55,499 bases of DNA from Planctomycetaceae bacterium (GTDB lineage Bacteria; Planctomycetota; Planctomycetia; Planctomycetales; Planctomycetaceae). The stretch covers positions 1 through 55,499 of the forward strand of contig JANQRQ010000264.1 in NCBI GenBank assembly GCA_028284485.1, in the 5' to 3' direction. The position numbers were made by a program, and so were the translations under genes. The notes below the pieces were generated by a model. It saw only the letters and a list, made by a program, of their open reading frames with translations, searched no databases and was not told the origin of the DNA. Below, piece by piece: positions 1-8,966 of the stretch (positions are counted from its first letter, which is position 1; every line of letters starts with the position of its first letter).

Positions 1-292
1 TGGTCGACGGCTTATCGGGTTTGACGATGATTAACCAGTGTTCCCAGACAGGCTGATTGACGTCGGCCGTCGTGCGCCACACCTGGGATGTTAATTTGAC
101 AATGTATGTTGTCACCGGGTTACCCGCGACTTCCTTCTGGACTTCCCAAGAGTATGCGGTGTCCGGCTGCTGCACATAATCGCGCAGGGCATGGTTTGCT
201 TCGCCGCTGGCGCTTTGAGCAACCGCGTCGCTGGAAGCGCTCAAGATCACTACCAGACTCAACACACTTACGCACAGACGGAAGTCATTCAT
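1..292 (-). CDS. PhoPQ-activated pathogenicity-related (PqaA-like) protein, N-terminal part
   Basis: This is the first 97 residues of a gene that runs off the left edge. The start codon at 292 is followed by a hydrophobic Sec signal peptide ending near the Ala-Gln at residues 25-26. The mature part has the pattern of the PhoPQ-activated pathogenicity-related family: a 'YSW' block, then 'TYIVKLTSQVWRT', then 'VNQPVWEHWL'. In that family this stretch precedes an alpha/beta-hydrolase-like core that lies outside the window. Family members are exported and their substrate is not established. The gene lies 81 bp downstream of the heme protein at 374-4651 on the same strand, so the two may be co-transcribed. 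Confidence rests on motif recognition only. Confidence 0.8.
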   Translation of the reverse strand, partial: MNDFRLCVSVLSLVVILSASSDAVAQSASGEANHALRDYVQQPDTAYSWEVQKEVAGNPVTTYIVKLTSQVWRTTADVNQPVWEHWLIIVKPDKPST

Positions 293-373
293 CGCACAAT
301 CCTCGTCACCGCATTCGTTCTCGGGACACCTCAATGTGACCACATCGTCTCATAACGCCAAAGAATTGGCATC

Positions 374-3300
374 CTAATTCGCCGATGCGCTCGGCAGGCT
401 CTGCATGTAGTTCCAGACGGCGTCAAACTGCCTGCGGGCATCGGCATCGAAGTGCTCTTTGATCTTCGTAGTCAACCCATTTTCCGAAAGTTTGATCATC
501 TTGGTATTCAAGTCGTATCGCGGTGGATCAAACATAAAACGCTGGTACGACTCGGGACGCATACGATCTCGAATGAAGCTGAAATTAATGCCGGGGTTCA
601 ACTGCGTATCCTTGTCGCCGCGTGGTTGCTGATCACCGATCGCATGACATTGGCGGCAATCCAACGCTGTTTGGCGTGTCAACTGCTGGCCAATTGTTGC
701 AAGCTCTTTATTGAACGAATGGACGCGCTGCAGTTGGGGATCGATTCCGTGTTCGGCTGCTAATCCTTGCGAAATCGCCCTTGCGTAACTTGGGAATGCG
801 GGCATCCGCGCCTTAATCCACGGTCGAGATTTGTAGTCTAACTCGCCGGCGAGCAGAGCTTTGGTCCAACTCGGCTGCAGTTTTTCGCCCGCCCAAGTCA
901 ACGCGGGAAGCGGAGGAGGCACTCGTCCACTCCCCTCTTCCGCGATGACTAGCATCCGATGAGACCGTTTGCCATCACGATCGTGGCAGTTCCCACACTG
1001 CAATTCCTCCACCAAACGGTTCGAAGTTTCAACTAAATCAGCACGCTGCAAGCTCCGCAGATCGTGCTGCACAAAGGTCGCCAAATCGTCAATCTCTGCT
1101 GCAGTAAGACGGTAGCTTGGAACACCAACTTTATTTGCCGACGCGGTCGTCGACAAACAGCCGGACCGCGCAGACAATTCCTTCCCTACCAAATGCGGCG
1201 GCTTAGCGGACAGTGCAGAACCGATACTGTGGCAATTTCGACACCCTACTTCGTCAAACAATTTCCGACCACGCGCGGGATCGCCGTCCGGTTGTCGTCG
1301 CGGTAGTTTTCCCTCGGATTTGGAACGGATGAACTGCGACAATGCCCGGGCCTCTGCTTCCGACAATCGAAAATCCGGCATTCTTGAAGCTGCATAGTAT
1401 TTGTGCGGTTCCTGAATAAAGTTCACCAAAGCGCCGGGCTGAAATTTTTGATCTGCATAAGAGAGAGAGTATCTCTCAAACTCATCATCAAAGTCGACGG
1501 GTTCAAAATGGTGACAGACGATGCATCCCAGGTCCTCACTCAATTGCTTGCCATCAACCGGCGGATTGCCCGAGGCGTCGCTCGATTCGGGCGGCGCATT
1601 CGACGAATCGCGCTGAGCCAACAAATAAGCAGCGATGTCGGCTGCGTCGCGCTCGGCGGACTTTCCTTGGCCTAGCAAGGCCGGCATTCGGGTATCCGGT
1701 CTTAGCGCGACTGGGTTCAGCATCCACTTTTGGAGCCAATCCGCTCGAAATCGATGACCAGCATCAGATAGGTCAGGCGGAGCCAGGGAAAGCTCAAACA
1801 TCCCGGCCTCGGCGACGTCGGCTTGATGACACCGCGCACAATGGTGATTCGCAAATAGCTGTCGACCATGACGCCGCCTCTGAGCAGCAACCAACTCGCT
1901 CGAGCCACTGTCGTGAAAAAACACATCCGACGGAACGGGTTCCCAATTAAAGTTGTAACCTTTCCACAACAATCGCAGACGCGCGTCACCCGTCGGCGGA
2001 CTTTTATACCGAATCCGAACAAGATTATGTCCTTTGTGCAATAGAACGGCCTCGGCAGTCGTCGCTGAGTTTGGCAGTGTCACAATGGTTTCGTTGTTGA
2101 TCGTCAACTCCGCCTGGCCAGTTCCTTCAATTTTGAAGTCGTAGAATCCGCTCAACGGCGTCCGCATCGTTCCGGTGACGTTCAGCGAGAACGGTCCTGG
2201 CGGCAAGAATAGGGTCGGCGATTCTTCCGTGGGTTGGTCGAACGCAACCAACCTCATGACACGGCTGTCGGTCGTTGAGTTGCTAAGGCTTTGGTAATGA
2301 AATGCCAAGCCGGAACGGAGACGCTGTTCGAGATCGTCGGTAATGCGTTTCAGTCGTTTTAGACGAACAATCTGAGTTTCCGGGAAGGTTTGCCGCGGAT
2401 CGGTGTTGATGGTATGTGCATAAGTTCCACGAAACCGCTCACCATCGGTCGTACTCAATAGCCAACTGATACTAAGCTGATGAACCGGATGTCGGCCAGG
2501 CATCTCCAAGAATATTGACCGGGCGTCGTCCGTCAGTGTTGCTGAGACGACCGGTACCTCATCCCTTCCCTGACGCTGCGGGTCGATCACCGAATAATCG
2601 GGTGAGCCATATTCTTTGGTCCATTTGTAATTCCACTGTTCAACGAGAAAGTTGTCCGGATTCACAGCGAGGTCGTACTCCAACGGCTCGCTGAAGGTCA
2701 AAAGGATTCCGTTGGTGTAGGTCTTTACCGCAACCGGCAGCCGTAAGGGCTCACCGGTGTATCGCACACGCTGCAAACAGCCATCACGCACTGCACGCGT
2801 TTGCCAACCCCGAAGGCCGCTGACATACAGTTGACCATCATGGGGATTGAATCGACCACGCATGATTCCAGAGTCGAAGTCAGCCGGCGCAGTCGGAAAC
2901 TTGATCGTGCCGCCCTGAAAGACGCCATCAACCACTTCGATCAGCGTCAAAAGCATTCGGCATTGGCCATAAGAAAGATGCAGCATCTGACCATTGAGGG
3001 GCCCCCAGCGATCCCCTTCCACCCAAACCTGCGCACCGCCACTATTGTCCATCGGCCGGGGTATGAAGCACATCGGCAAATCCCAACCTTCTGGTCGCTC
3101 ATCGGTCACACGTGGCCCACCGTAACCGTAGTACCCGCCTTCATTGACGACGATCAGACTCGATTCGGGTGTCCACGTTCCCTGTTGCGGCGCGGCGGTG
3201 ATTGTTCCATCCGGTCCGACCGCCATACCGTTTGGATTTCGAAAACCATCGGCGACCTGCTCGATGGCCGAGCCGTCCGCTAACACACGCATGACCCCCG

Positions 3301-4651
3301 TCTTTCCATGGATGAAATAAAAGTTCCCGTCAGGATCGGTATCCAAACAGGTGACAAAGTCATGGTTTCTGGGAGAAACAAATAGATCATTGTTGAAGTT
3401 CTCGTAGTAGTCCGCCTCTCCATCAGAATTGCGGTCATGAAGGCGCGTAATCTGGTCGCGACCGATGACGTAGGCCTTGTCGTCGACGATCTTGAGGCCG
3501 AGCGGCTGGAACAGCCCCGTCGCAAACCGTCGCCAACGGAGGCTTTTCAAATTCCGATCGATACCGGAGACGGTCCACACGTCGCCGTGCATCATGCAAA
3601 CTGCAGCCGTTCCATCTGAAAAGAAATCATGACCGGACGTGAATAGCAACGCTTTGTACGGGTTCTCAAACGGCAGCGTTAATGTGTCAATAGCATAAGG
3701 TCCGCCCGATTCAGTGGTTTCTCCCTCGGTCTCCAAAACATCGGGCCAACGCCCCGAGTCTTGATCAATCAGCTGCGAAAGATCTTCGACGTCGCCGGCA
3801 ACTGCCCTCACATCTTGCAGCGCGTCGGCACCGACATCGGACTTCGTAATCAACAGCTTCATACGAAGTAACCGATCATGAGGTGCCACGACGACGATAG
3901 GAAAACCCTCTCCGTTCGTCTCAACATCGATCGCTGCACCGCCGATCACAGTCACCTGCATCCCCTTACCAGCCGCCCACAATCGCATGGTCTCCGAGGA
4001 GGGGCCGATTTCCAGCGAGCGCACGAATGCAGAGGCGTCACCCGTTTCCACATACCACGGCGACTCCAAAATGTCGGTCGAGCCGACAGAATACGACAAC
4101 ACAACTCGGTTCCCACTCGTGTACAGCCCACGGTACGCTGCCCACTCTTGCGGCAAATGCACCACACTGCTGCCCGGCGCCGTATAGCCTTGTTCGACAT
4201 CCGGCAACGTAATCTCGTGTGGTTCGGGCAAGAACCGATTCTCATATGCCCAACCGGCAACCTTGGGGGTCGTAAAGAATACATGACCGGCAACCGCCGG
4301 CCGCTCGATAATTCCGAAGCGGCGCGGGCCAAACTGTAGGAACTCGCCGGTCCATGCCGCACTGATTCGCAGACGTGCCGTATCAAAACAAACTGCCACT
4401 TGCTGACGATCCCCCACGCGAATTGCAATTCCCTTCAGCGTGGGACCGCCCGGTGTTTCAATCGATGCGGTCACGAATGGACCGACGTTTGCTTCTTGCC
4501 ATCGATTATCTTCCCACTGAGAATCGTTTTGAAACGGAATCTCGCGAGGAGCTCTCGACCAGGCACTGTCGTTCTCTTGTTCGTTTTCTTGTTGCGCTAA
4601 TACCGTCGCCGGTAAAAACAGAAGTATCGCCGTCAGTTTGAATCGTGTCAT
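374..4651 (-). CDS. Large exported multi-heme (c-type) protein, Pirellula/Verrucomicrobium heme-binding type
   Basis: This 1425-residue protein starts with a Sec signal peptide (cleavage near LAQ, residue 20). Five CXXCH heme-attachment sites lie in the last third, at about residues 938 (CARCH), 1043 (CIVCH), 1137 (CRNCH), 1219 (CGNCH) and 1332 (CRQCH), so several cytochrome c domains are strung together. The first 300 residues resemble the DUF6797 region of related planctomycete proteins. Residues of about 315-650 look like an NHL/glucose-dehydrogenase-type propeller with a DRNSDGEAD calcium-like loop. A Big_5-like 'LTFSEPLEYD' segment follows near 670. A PA14-like carbohydrate-binding module lies at about 820-920. 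Such proteins are thought to act in periplasmic electron transfer linked to sugar oxidation; the substrate is unknown. It lies 30 bp downstream of the DUF1080 gene, which suggests one operon. Confidence 0.85.
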   Translation of the reverse strand: MTRFKLTAILLFLPATVLAQQENEQENDSAWSRAPREIPFQNDSQWEDNRWQEANVGPFVTASIETPGGPTLKGIAIRVGDRQQVAVCFDTARLRISAAWTGEFLQFGPRRFGIIERPAVAGHVFFTTPKVAGWAYENRFLPEPHEITLPDVEQGYTAPGSSVVHLPQEWAAYRGLYTSGNRVVLSYSVGSTDILESPWYVETGDASAFVRSLEIGPSSETMRLWAAGKGMQVTVIGGAAIDVETNGEGFPIVVVAPHDRLLRMKLLITKSDVGADALQDVRAVAGDVEDLSQLIDQDSGRWPDVLETEGETTESGGPYAIDTLTLPFENPYKALLFTSGHDFFSDGTAAVCMMHGDVWTVSGIDRNLKSLRWRRFATGLFQPLGLKIVDDKAYVIGRDQITRLHDRNSDGEADYYENFNNDLFVSPRNHDFVTCLDTDPDGNFYFIHGKTGVMRVLADGSAIEQVADGFRNPNGMAVGPDGTITAAPQQGTWTPESSLIVVNEGGYYGYGGPRVTDERPEGWDLPMCFIPRPMDNSGGAQVWVEGDRWGPLNGQMLHLSYGQCRMLLTLIEVVDGVFQGGTIKFPTAPADFDSGIMRGRFNPHDGQLYVSGLRGWQTRAVRDGCLQRVRYTGEPLRLPVAVKTYTNGILLTFSEPLEYDLAVNPDNFLVEQWNYKWTKEYGSPDYSVIDPQRQGRDEVPVVSATLTDDARSIFLEMPGRHPVHQLSISWLLSTTDGERFRGTYAHTINTDPRQTFPETQIVRLKRLKRITDDLEQRLRSGLAFHYQSLSNSTTDSRVMRLVAFDQPTEESPTLFLPPGPFSLNVTGTMRTPLSGFYDFKIEGTGQAELTINNETIVTLPNSATTAEAVLLHKGHNLVRIRYKSPPTGDARLRLLWKGYNFNWEPVPSDVFFHDSGSSELVAAQRRRHGRQLFANHHCARCHQADVAEAGMFELSLAPPDLSDAGHRFRADWLQKWMLNPVALRPDTRMPALLGQGKSAERDAADIAAYLLAQRDSSNAPPESSDASGNPPVDGKQLSEDLGCIVCHHFEPVDFDDEFERYSLSYADQKFQPGALVNFIQEPHKYYAASRMPDFRLSEAEARALSQFIRSKSEGKLPRRQPDGDPARGRKLFDEVGCRNCHSIGSALSAKPPHLVGKELSARSGCLSTTASANKVGVPSYRLTAAEIDDLATFVQHDLRSLQRADLVETSNRLVEELQCGNCHDRDGKRSHRMLVIAEEGSGRVPPPLPALTWAGEKLQPSWTKALLAGELDYKSRPWIKARMPAFPSYARAISQGLAAEHGIDPQLQRVHSFNKELATIGQQLTRQTALDCRQCHAIGDQQPRGDKDTQLNPGINFSFIRDRMRPESYQRFMFDPPRYDLNTKMIKLSENGLTTKIKEHFDADARRQFDAVWNYMQSLPSASAN

Positions 4652-4681
4652 GATGCTGGGGTCGCTACCTCGTATCCTGCC

Positions 4682-5476
4682 TTAGCCTTCAAAATCTGTA
4701 TTTGCTCTTTTCAAGTCCGCTTCCCGAATCCAGACATTACGGTACAGAACCTCATGCCCCTCGCACTGTAGTTTCAATCCACCAGGCGTATCCGTGATAC
4801 CGAAACCGTTATCGTTGCCACCATCGATGCCGGAATTCGCCCCTCCCCAGACTTTGTTGATTACTTGGTTGGTATGCACTTTCTTACCATTGAAGAACAT
4901 AGTCACAAGAGGTTTCTCCGTCAGCTTGCCTTCTTCGAAACGGGCGGCGCGAAACATAATGTCGTAACTGTTCCATTTGCCGACTCCGTTGTAGGCATGA
5001 TAAGGCGCCGGCGTTTCATTGATGACGGCCCCCATCCCATGCTTTGTTTTGTCACCATCAAGGATCTGAATCTCGTAACGATTCTGCAGGTAAACGCCGC
5101 TGTTGCCGCCTGGCTTGACCACCAAAAACTCCACATGCAGCCGAAAGTCGCGGTACTTCTTTTTTGTCACGATATCGGCAGTTCCATACTTCCCACCGGC
5201 AGCGGCTGGGTCGTCACTCATGACCGCTATTCCTTCATCAACAGGATCGAGGACAATTTTCCATTTGATTGGCAGCGATGAACTGAATCGCGGGCCTTCC
5301 CAATAGGTCCACTTTTCATCCAGCATGTCGCGTGAACCGTCCAGAATTACTTCCGCACCCTCGACGGGTTGCGCACCGACACCGACTGCTGCATCGACAA
5401 ATGAAACGAGGCCAATGCCAAGTACGATGCCAGCGATTAGAATCCTCATAGCATCTCGACGTTTTGAAATCATCAT
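4682..5476 (-). CDS. DUF1080 family (3-keto-disaccharide hydrolase-type) exported protein
   Basis: The 264-residue protein has a basic N-terminus, a hydrophobic signal segment (about residues 10-30), and a single concanavalin-like beta-sandwich domain of the DUF1080 family. Diagnostic stretches are 'NSGVYLQNRYEIQILD' (about residues 125-140), 'KWNSYDI' and a C-terminal 'GGLKLQCEGHEVLYRNVWI'. Some family members hydrolyse 3-keto-glycosides, and others may only bind glycans. Activity here is inferred from the family. The start is supported by AAGGA five bases upstream of the first ATG; a second ATG follows directly. It is the first gene of a probable operon with the heme protein at 374-4651, and it is divergent from the sulfatase at 5694. 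Confidence 0.88.
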   Translation of the reverse strand: MMISKRRDAMRILIAGIVLGIGLVSFVDAAVGVGAQPVEGAEVILDGSRDMLDEKWTYWEGPRFSSSLPIKWKIVLDPVDEGIAVMSDDPAAAGGKYGTADIVTKKKYRDFRLHVEFLVVKPGGNSGVYLQNRYEIQILDGDKTKHGMGAVINETPAPYHAYNGVGKWNSYDIMFRAARFEEGKLTEKPLVTMFFNGKKVHTNQVINKVWGGANSGIDGGNDNGFGITDTPGGLKLQCEGHEVLYRNVWIREADLKRANTDFEG

Positions 5477-5693
5477 TTGATCCTTGTGATCATGGTCTTT
5501 GTGGGATACATCACCTTCTCATTGACTCCTCACAAAAGTAGCAGGATCGTCTTTGAAAATCATCAAAAAGGATGAATGCAGCCCTGGCCCTGCCCTAGGA
5601 ATTTGGTTTTTGTTGGCGTTGTACACCGATCAGTGACAAAATGAGTGCCAAGTGAATTGTTTCCGAAGACCAAAGACAACCAGGATCCCAATA
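5477..5693. promoter_or_regulatory. Divergent intergenic region (DUF1080 / sulfatase)
   Basis: This 217-bp spacer separates two divergently transcribed genes and must hold both promoters. I see no confident -35/-10 pair and no strong inverted repeat. The AGGA before the ATG at 5694 decides the sulfatase start in favour of 5694 over a GTG at 5652. Confidence 0.35.
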
Positions 5694-7058
5694 ATGACGA
5701 ATCGACTAGGTTTTCTGACATATACGTTGGTGGTTGCTTGCTTTCTGACGTCCTTGGCGGTGTCGCAAGCCGCGCCGGCCGCGGAGAAACCGAACTTTTT
5801 GATCGTCTTTACCGACGATCAAGGATACGGCGACCTTGGTTGCTACGGTGCGAAAGGATTCGAAACACCGCGTCTCGATCAATTGGCAAATGAAGGGACT
5901 CGATTTACGAGTTTCTACGCCCAGGTGGTCTGCGGTCCCTCCCGCTCGGCACTGCTCACAGGTCGCTATCCTGTCCGCAGTGGGGGATGGTCGATGCCGG
6001 CGACGGAAATTACGCTGGCCGAACTTCTGCAAAGTGTGGGTTACAAAACAGCCTGCATTGGAAAATGGGATGTGTCCAACCGGGCTGCCATCATCGAACG
6101 CATGCCCAACGCGAAAGGCTTCGACTACTACTGGGGCACACTGGGCGCTAACGACAGTGGACGCGTTGTCTTTCATGAGAATAACGAAGTCGTCGGCCGA
6201 ACCGACGACATGGCTAGCCTGACGAGAATCTATACCGACAAGGGAATCGAGTTTCTTAAGCAGAACAAAGACAATCCATTCCTGCTGTATGTCGCACACA
6301 CGATGGTTCATTCGATAATCGACGCGTCGCCGGAATTCCGTGGAAAATCGGATGGAGACTTATACGGCGATACGCTCGAAGAATTGGATTTCCACACCGG
6401 ACGATTACTCGACACCCTCGATGAATTGGGATTGCGTGAAAATACCATGGTCATTTTTACGACCGACAACGGACCATGGAACAACTTTGAGGATGTGCTT
6501 GGTCCGAGGCACGATGGGGCCATCGCCTGGGGGTCGTCCGGGCCGCTGCGCGAAGGAAAAGGGTCGACCTACGAAGGCGGCCTTCGCGTCCCCTGCATCG
6601 TTCGTTGGCCGGGCCAGGTACCTGCCGGTCGCACGAATGACGCGATCTTCGCGACGATTGACTTCATGCCGACTTTTGCCAATCTCGCCGGCTACGACGT
6701 TCCCGATGATCGAATCATTGATGGAGTGGATCAAACCGAGTTGCTGTTGGGGAAGAACGAAAACGGCGCCCGTGACAATTACTTTTACTTCTGTCAAAGC
6801 GAACTGCATGGGGTTCGAGTCAACAATTGGAAGCTCATTCTGCCCAATCGACAAAAACACTACGGATACGTCGACGACAAAGGCTCGGGGAAGACCGAAC
6901 TTTACGACCTCGACGCAGATATCGGTGAAACCACTAACTTGGTGAACAAGCATGCCGACATTGTGAAGCAGTTAATCACCCGCACCGAAGATTTTCCAAT
7001 GCCGAACGAATTGTTCGAACACCGCATCAACCTGCCCCGGCCCAAAAAGACCAACTAA
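5694..7058 (+). CDS. Exported type I sulfatase (arylsulfatase family)
   Basis: This 454-residue protein has a Sec signal peptide and the alkaline-phosphatase-fold sulfatase domain. The metal-binding 'TDDQGYGDLG' motif follows the signal. The formylglycine site is Cys80 in CGPSR, followed by 'SALLTGRYP'. 'IGKWDV' and 'TTDNGPW' mark further active-site strands, and 'KLILPNR' lies near the C-terminus. In the family the Cys is oxidised to formylglycine, which then hydrolyses sulfate esters in the periplasm or outside the cell. The natural substrate cannot be read from the sequence. The family's usual IGKWHLG motif is IGKWDVS here, so the His is replaced by Asp. An upstream GTG at 5652 would add 14 residues before the signal and looks less likely. 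The EF-hand hydrolase gene follows 98 bp later. Confidence 0.93.
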   Translation: MTNRLGFLTYTLVVACFLTSLAVSQAAPAAEKPNFLIVFTDDQGYGDLGCYGAKGFETPRLDQLANEGTRFTSFYAQVVCGPSRSALLTGRYPVRSGGWSMPATEITLAELLQSVGYKTACIGKWDVSNRAAIIERMPNAKGFDYYWGTLGANDSGRVVFHENNEVVGRTDDMASLTRIYTDKGIEFLKQNKDNPFLLYVAHTMVHSIIDASPEFRGKSDGDLYGDTLEELDFHTGRLLDTLDELGLRENTMVIFTTDNGPWNNFEDVLGPRHDGAIAWGSSGPLREGKGSTYEGGLRVPCIVRWPGQVPAGRTNDAIFATIDFMPTFANLAGYDVPDDRIIDGVDQTELLLGKNENGARDNYFYFCQSELHGVRVNNWKLILPNRQKHYGYVDDKGSGKTELYDLDADIGETTNLVNKHADIVKQLITRTEDFPMPNELFEHRINLPRPKKTN

Positions 7059-7156
7059 CACCTGCCGGCACCATGCGTCGCAACCCTTGCGATGGCAGAA
7101 CGCGTCATGATTGCCACACGGGCATGCAAATACCTTTTGACAAGGAGCCTCCCTCG

Positions 7157-8251
7157 ATGAAATGCCAATGGGTCTTATTGGTAGCCGCTACGCTCGCTGT
7201 GACGACCGTTTACGCACAGAACAACGCACGGCAGCGTGTGAATACCGGGATTTCTGTTGGACAACGACTCAAGAATTGGCTTTCCCAGCAGGATAAGGAT
7301 AAGGACGGCCGAATATCGCTCGACGAATCGACCGGCCTGATGAAAAGCAAATTTCAACGGAACGATACGAACAAGGACGGATTCCTCGATCGCGAAGAGT
7401 TGACCGATCTGGCGAATCGGCTCGCTCGAAACACTAACCAAAACAATTCTCGGCCCACCACTCCTATCCCGACCGACGAGCAACTTCTCCGCCAAATGCC
7501 CGATGGCGTGACGGTGGAATTTGACGTCGCATACCGAGACGGGAACGACGCGTGGAAACTCGATTTGGCGAAGCCGACCGAAAATTCGAAGGAGCCGCGT
7601 CCCGCCATTGTCTTCGTCCATGGTGGTGGTTGGACACGCGGCGACAAACGGACTGGCCCTTTTATCCGATACGCCTTCGATTATGCAGCCAAGGGATACG
7701 TCTGTGTCTCGGTCAACTATCGTTTAGATGGCACGAAACTGCCCTGCATCGAAGATGTCAAGTGCGCCGTTCGGTGGCTTCGTGCGCATGCCGATAAGTA
7801 CAACATCGATGCTGACCGAATCGGCGCCTATGGTAACTCTGCAGGAGCGCATCTCGTGGCAATGCTCGGGATTTCACACACTGAAAAACGCCTCGAAGGC
7901 GACGGCCCCTGGCAGGAGTTTTCGAGTGCAGTCCAAGCAGTGGCCGCCTCAGCCACCCCGACTCGTCCCAACATTCGCGGCGGCTCCGACGAAGACCGCG
8001 CGCTGATCGCCCCGATGAGTTATATCTCCGCCGATGTCCCGCCGTTTTTCCTCGTCCACGAAGAATCCGATCGAACGGTCAATGTCAGCAATTCCGACGA
8101 CTTCGTTGCAGCACTCCAGAAGGCTGGTGCCAACGACATTACCTACAAGCGCTATACCGATGGATCGGGGCACGGCGTATTTGTGGCGAATATCGCCGAA
8201 ACGGGGCCGGCGATGGAGGCGTTCTTTGCAGCAACGATTGGGAAGCCTTAG
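7157..8251 (+). CDS. Exported alpha/beta hydrolase (esterase/lipase-type) with N-terminal EF-hand pair
   Basis: The 364-residue protein has a signal peptide (residues 1-19), then two calcium-binding EF-hand loops at residues 46-57 (DKDKDGRISLDE) and 70-81 (DTNKDGFLDREE). A polar linker leads to an alpha/beta-hydrolase domain of the BD-FAE/acetyl-esterase type. 'HGGGW' forms the oxyanion-hole region. The nucleophile is Ser228 in GNSAG. The last catalytic His is probably in 'GSGHGVF' near residue 335. The family removes acyl or feruloyl groups from polysaccharides or small esters; the substrate here is unknown. AAGGAG nine bases before the ATG decides this start over an in-frame ATG at 7073. 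It follows the sulfatase on the same strand, which fits joint removal of glycan substituents. Confidence 0.9.
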   Translation: MKCQWVLLVAATLAVTTVYAQNNARQRVNTGISVGQRLKNWLSQQDKDKDGRISLDESTGLMKSKFQRNDTNKDGFLDREELTDLANRLARNTNQNNSRPTTPIPTDEQLLRQMPDGVTVEFDVAYRDGNDAWKLDLAKPTENSKEPRPAIVFVHGGGWTRGDKRTGPFIRYAFDYAAKGYVCVSVNYRLDGTKLPCIEDVKCAVRWLRAHADKYNIDADRIGAYGNSAGAHLVAMLGISHTEKRLEGDGPWQEFSSAVQAVAASATPTRPNIRGGSDEDRALIAPMSYISADVPPFFLVHEESDRTVNVSNSDDFVAALQKAGANDITYKRYTDGSGHGVFVANIAETGPAMEAFFAATIGKP

Positions 8252-8358
8252 CACGGCGTAGCTGCATTATTGGTCGGAGTTATAGGTCCGCGACCGATCG
8301 AGGATATCCCGATCAGGCTCCGACGTGTCGAACAGTCAACGCTTACCCTACGGAAAGC

Positions 8359-8580
8359 CTATCCAACGGGCACGCAATCAACGTCAACTGCCACCGTCTC
8401 GGACGGGGTCGCATTCGGACGGACGTGATTCCAGCGTGGTAGTTCGCCGCGACGAATGCTGACGTCGCGCGGGGCATCAATGCCGAGCCGAACCCGCCCT
8501 CCCTGAATTCCCATCACAATGACTTTAATGTCAGAACCGATGCTAATCCCTTCGTCAATTTTCCGAGTCAAAACCAGCAT
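8359..8580 (-). CDS. csrA: Carbon storage regulator CsrA homologue
   Basis: The 73-residue protein begins with the classic CsrA N-terminus (MLVLTRK). It keeps the residues used for RNA binding in CsrA, namely Leu4, Arg6 and Arg44 (in VSIRRGE), and the 'GGRVRLGIDAP' strand. CsrA dimers bind GGA-containing hairpins in mRNA leaders and alter translation or stability. The last 23 residues or so (from about residue 50) extend beyond the core and resemble nothing I know. GGAGCG upstream of the ATG at 8580 supports this start over a longer frame that reaches 8742. It is divergent from the sigma-54 activator and convergent with the hydrolase at 7157-8251. Confidence 0.92.
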   Translation of the reverse strand: MLVLTRKIDEGISIGSDIKVIVMGIQGGRVRLGIDAPRDVSIRRGELPRWNHVRPNATPSETVAVDVDCVPVG

Positions 8581-8966
8581 GGGGCGCTCCTGCCACATTG
8601 CGGTGCGTGAAAGGGTAGCCGGAATCAATCCGACCAATTCTCGCATGAAGTTAAGATGTGTCCATTGAATGCCGTTGGTTGCGGCATTAGGTGCGTTTTC
8701 CCAAACATGCAGATTGCATGCCATAATGCCCTTAGAATTCAAAAGATTCTATAAGGTAATTCATGTCAAACTCTTACAACTCGAGAAGAAGAAAGGCTGC
8801 ATTTGCCAGAGTCAATTAAAGAACCACATTCCGCACCTAAAGGGCGAATAGTTGCCTCGATTCGCCCCAGGATGTAACATTCGACCGTTGTCAATGTCGC
8901 CGCTTGGCACAACCGTTCGGCGACAACTTGTTTCAATCACTGGGCTTCGCCAAGGGGGGCACGCCT
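8581..8966. other. Divergent intergenic region between csrA and the sigma-54 activator
   Basis: This is about 390 bp without a credible gene. The stretch 8731-8830 is locally A+T-rich and probably contains promoters for both sides. On the minus strand a TTGACA (8764-8769) and TATAGAAT (8746-8753) are only 10 bp apart, too close for a standard sigma-70 promoter. If the activator starts at the TTG at 8904, the region is about 60 bp shorter. Confidence 0.4.

Noticed and set aside
8300..8325. Near-palindrome around GGATATCC between the hydrolase and csrA
   Set aside because: The outer arms (GATCG/CGATC) are offset by one base against the centre, and there is no T-run, so neither a terminator nor an operator is supported.
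8746..8769. TTGACA and TATAGAAT on the minus strand upstream of csrA
   Set aside because: The spacing is about 10 bases, far below the 16-18 needed for a sigma-70 promoter.
8905..8920. Sigma-54-like TGGCAC element before the activator gene
   Set aside because: The GC of the -12 part is not at the required distance (CG is found there), so a sigma-54 promoter is not supported.
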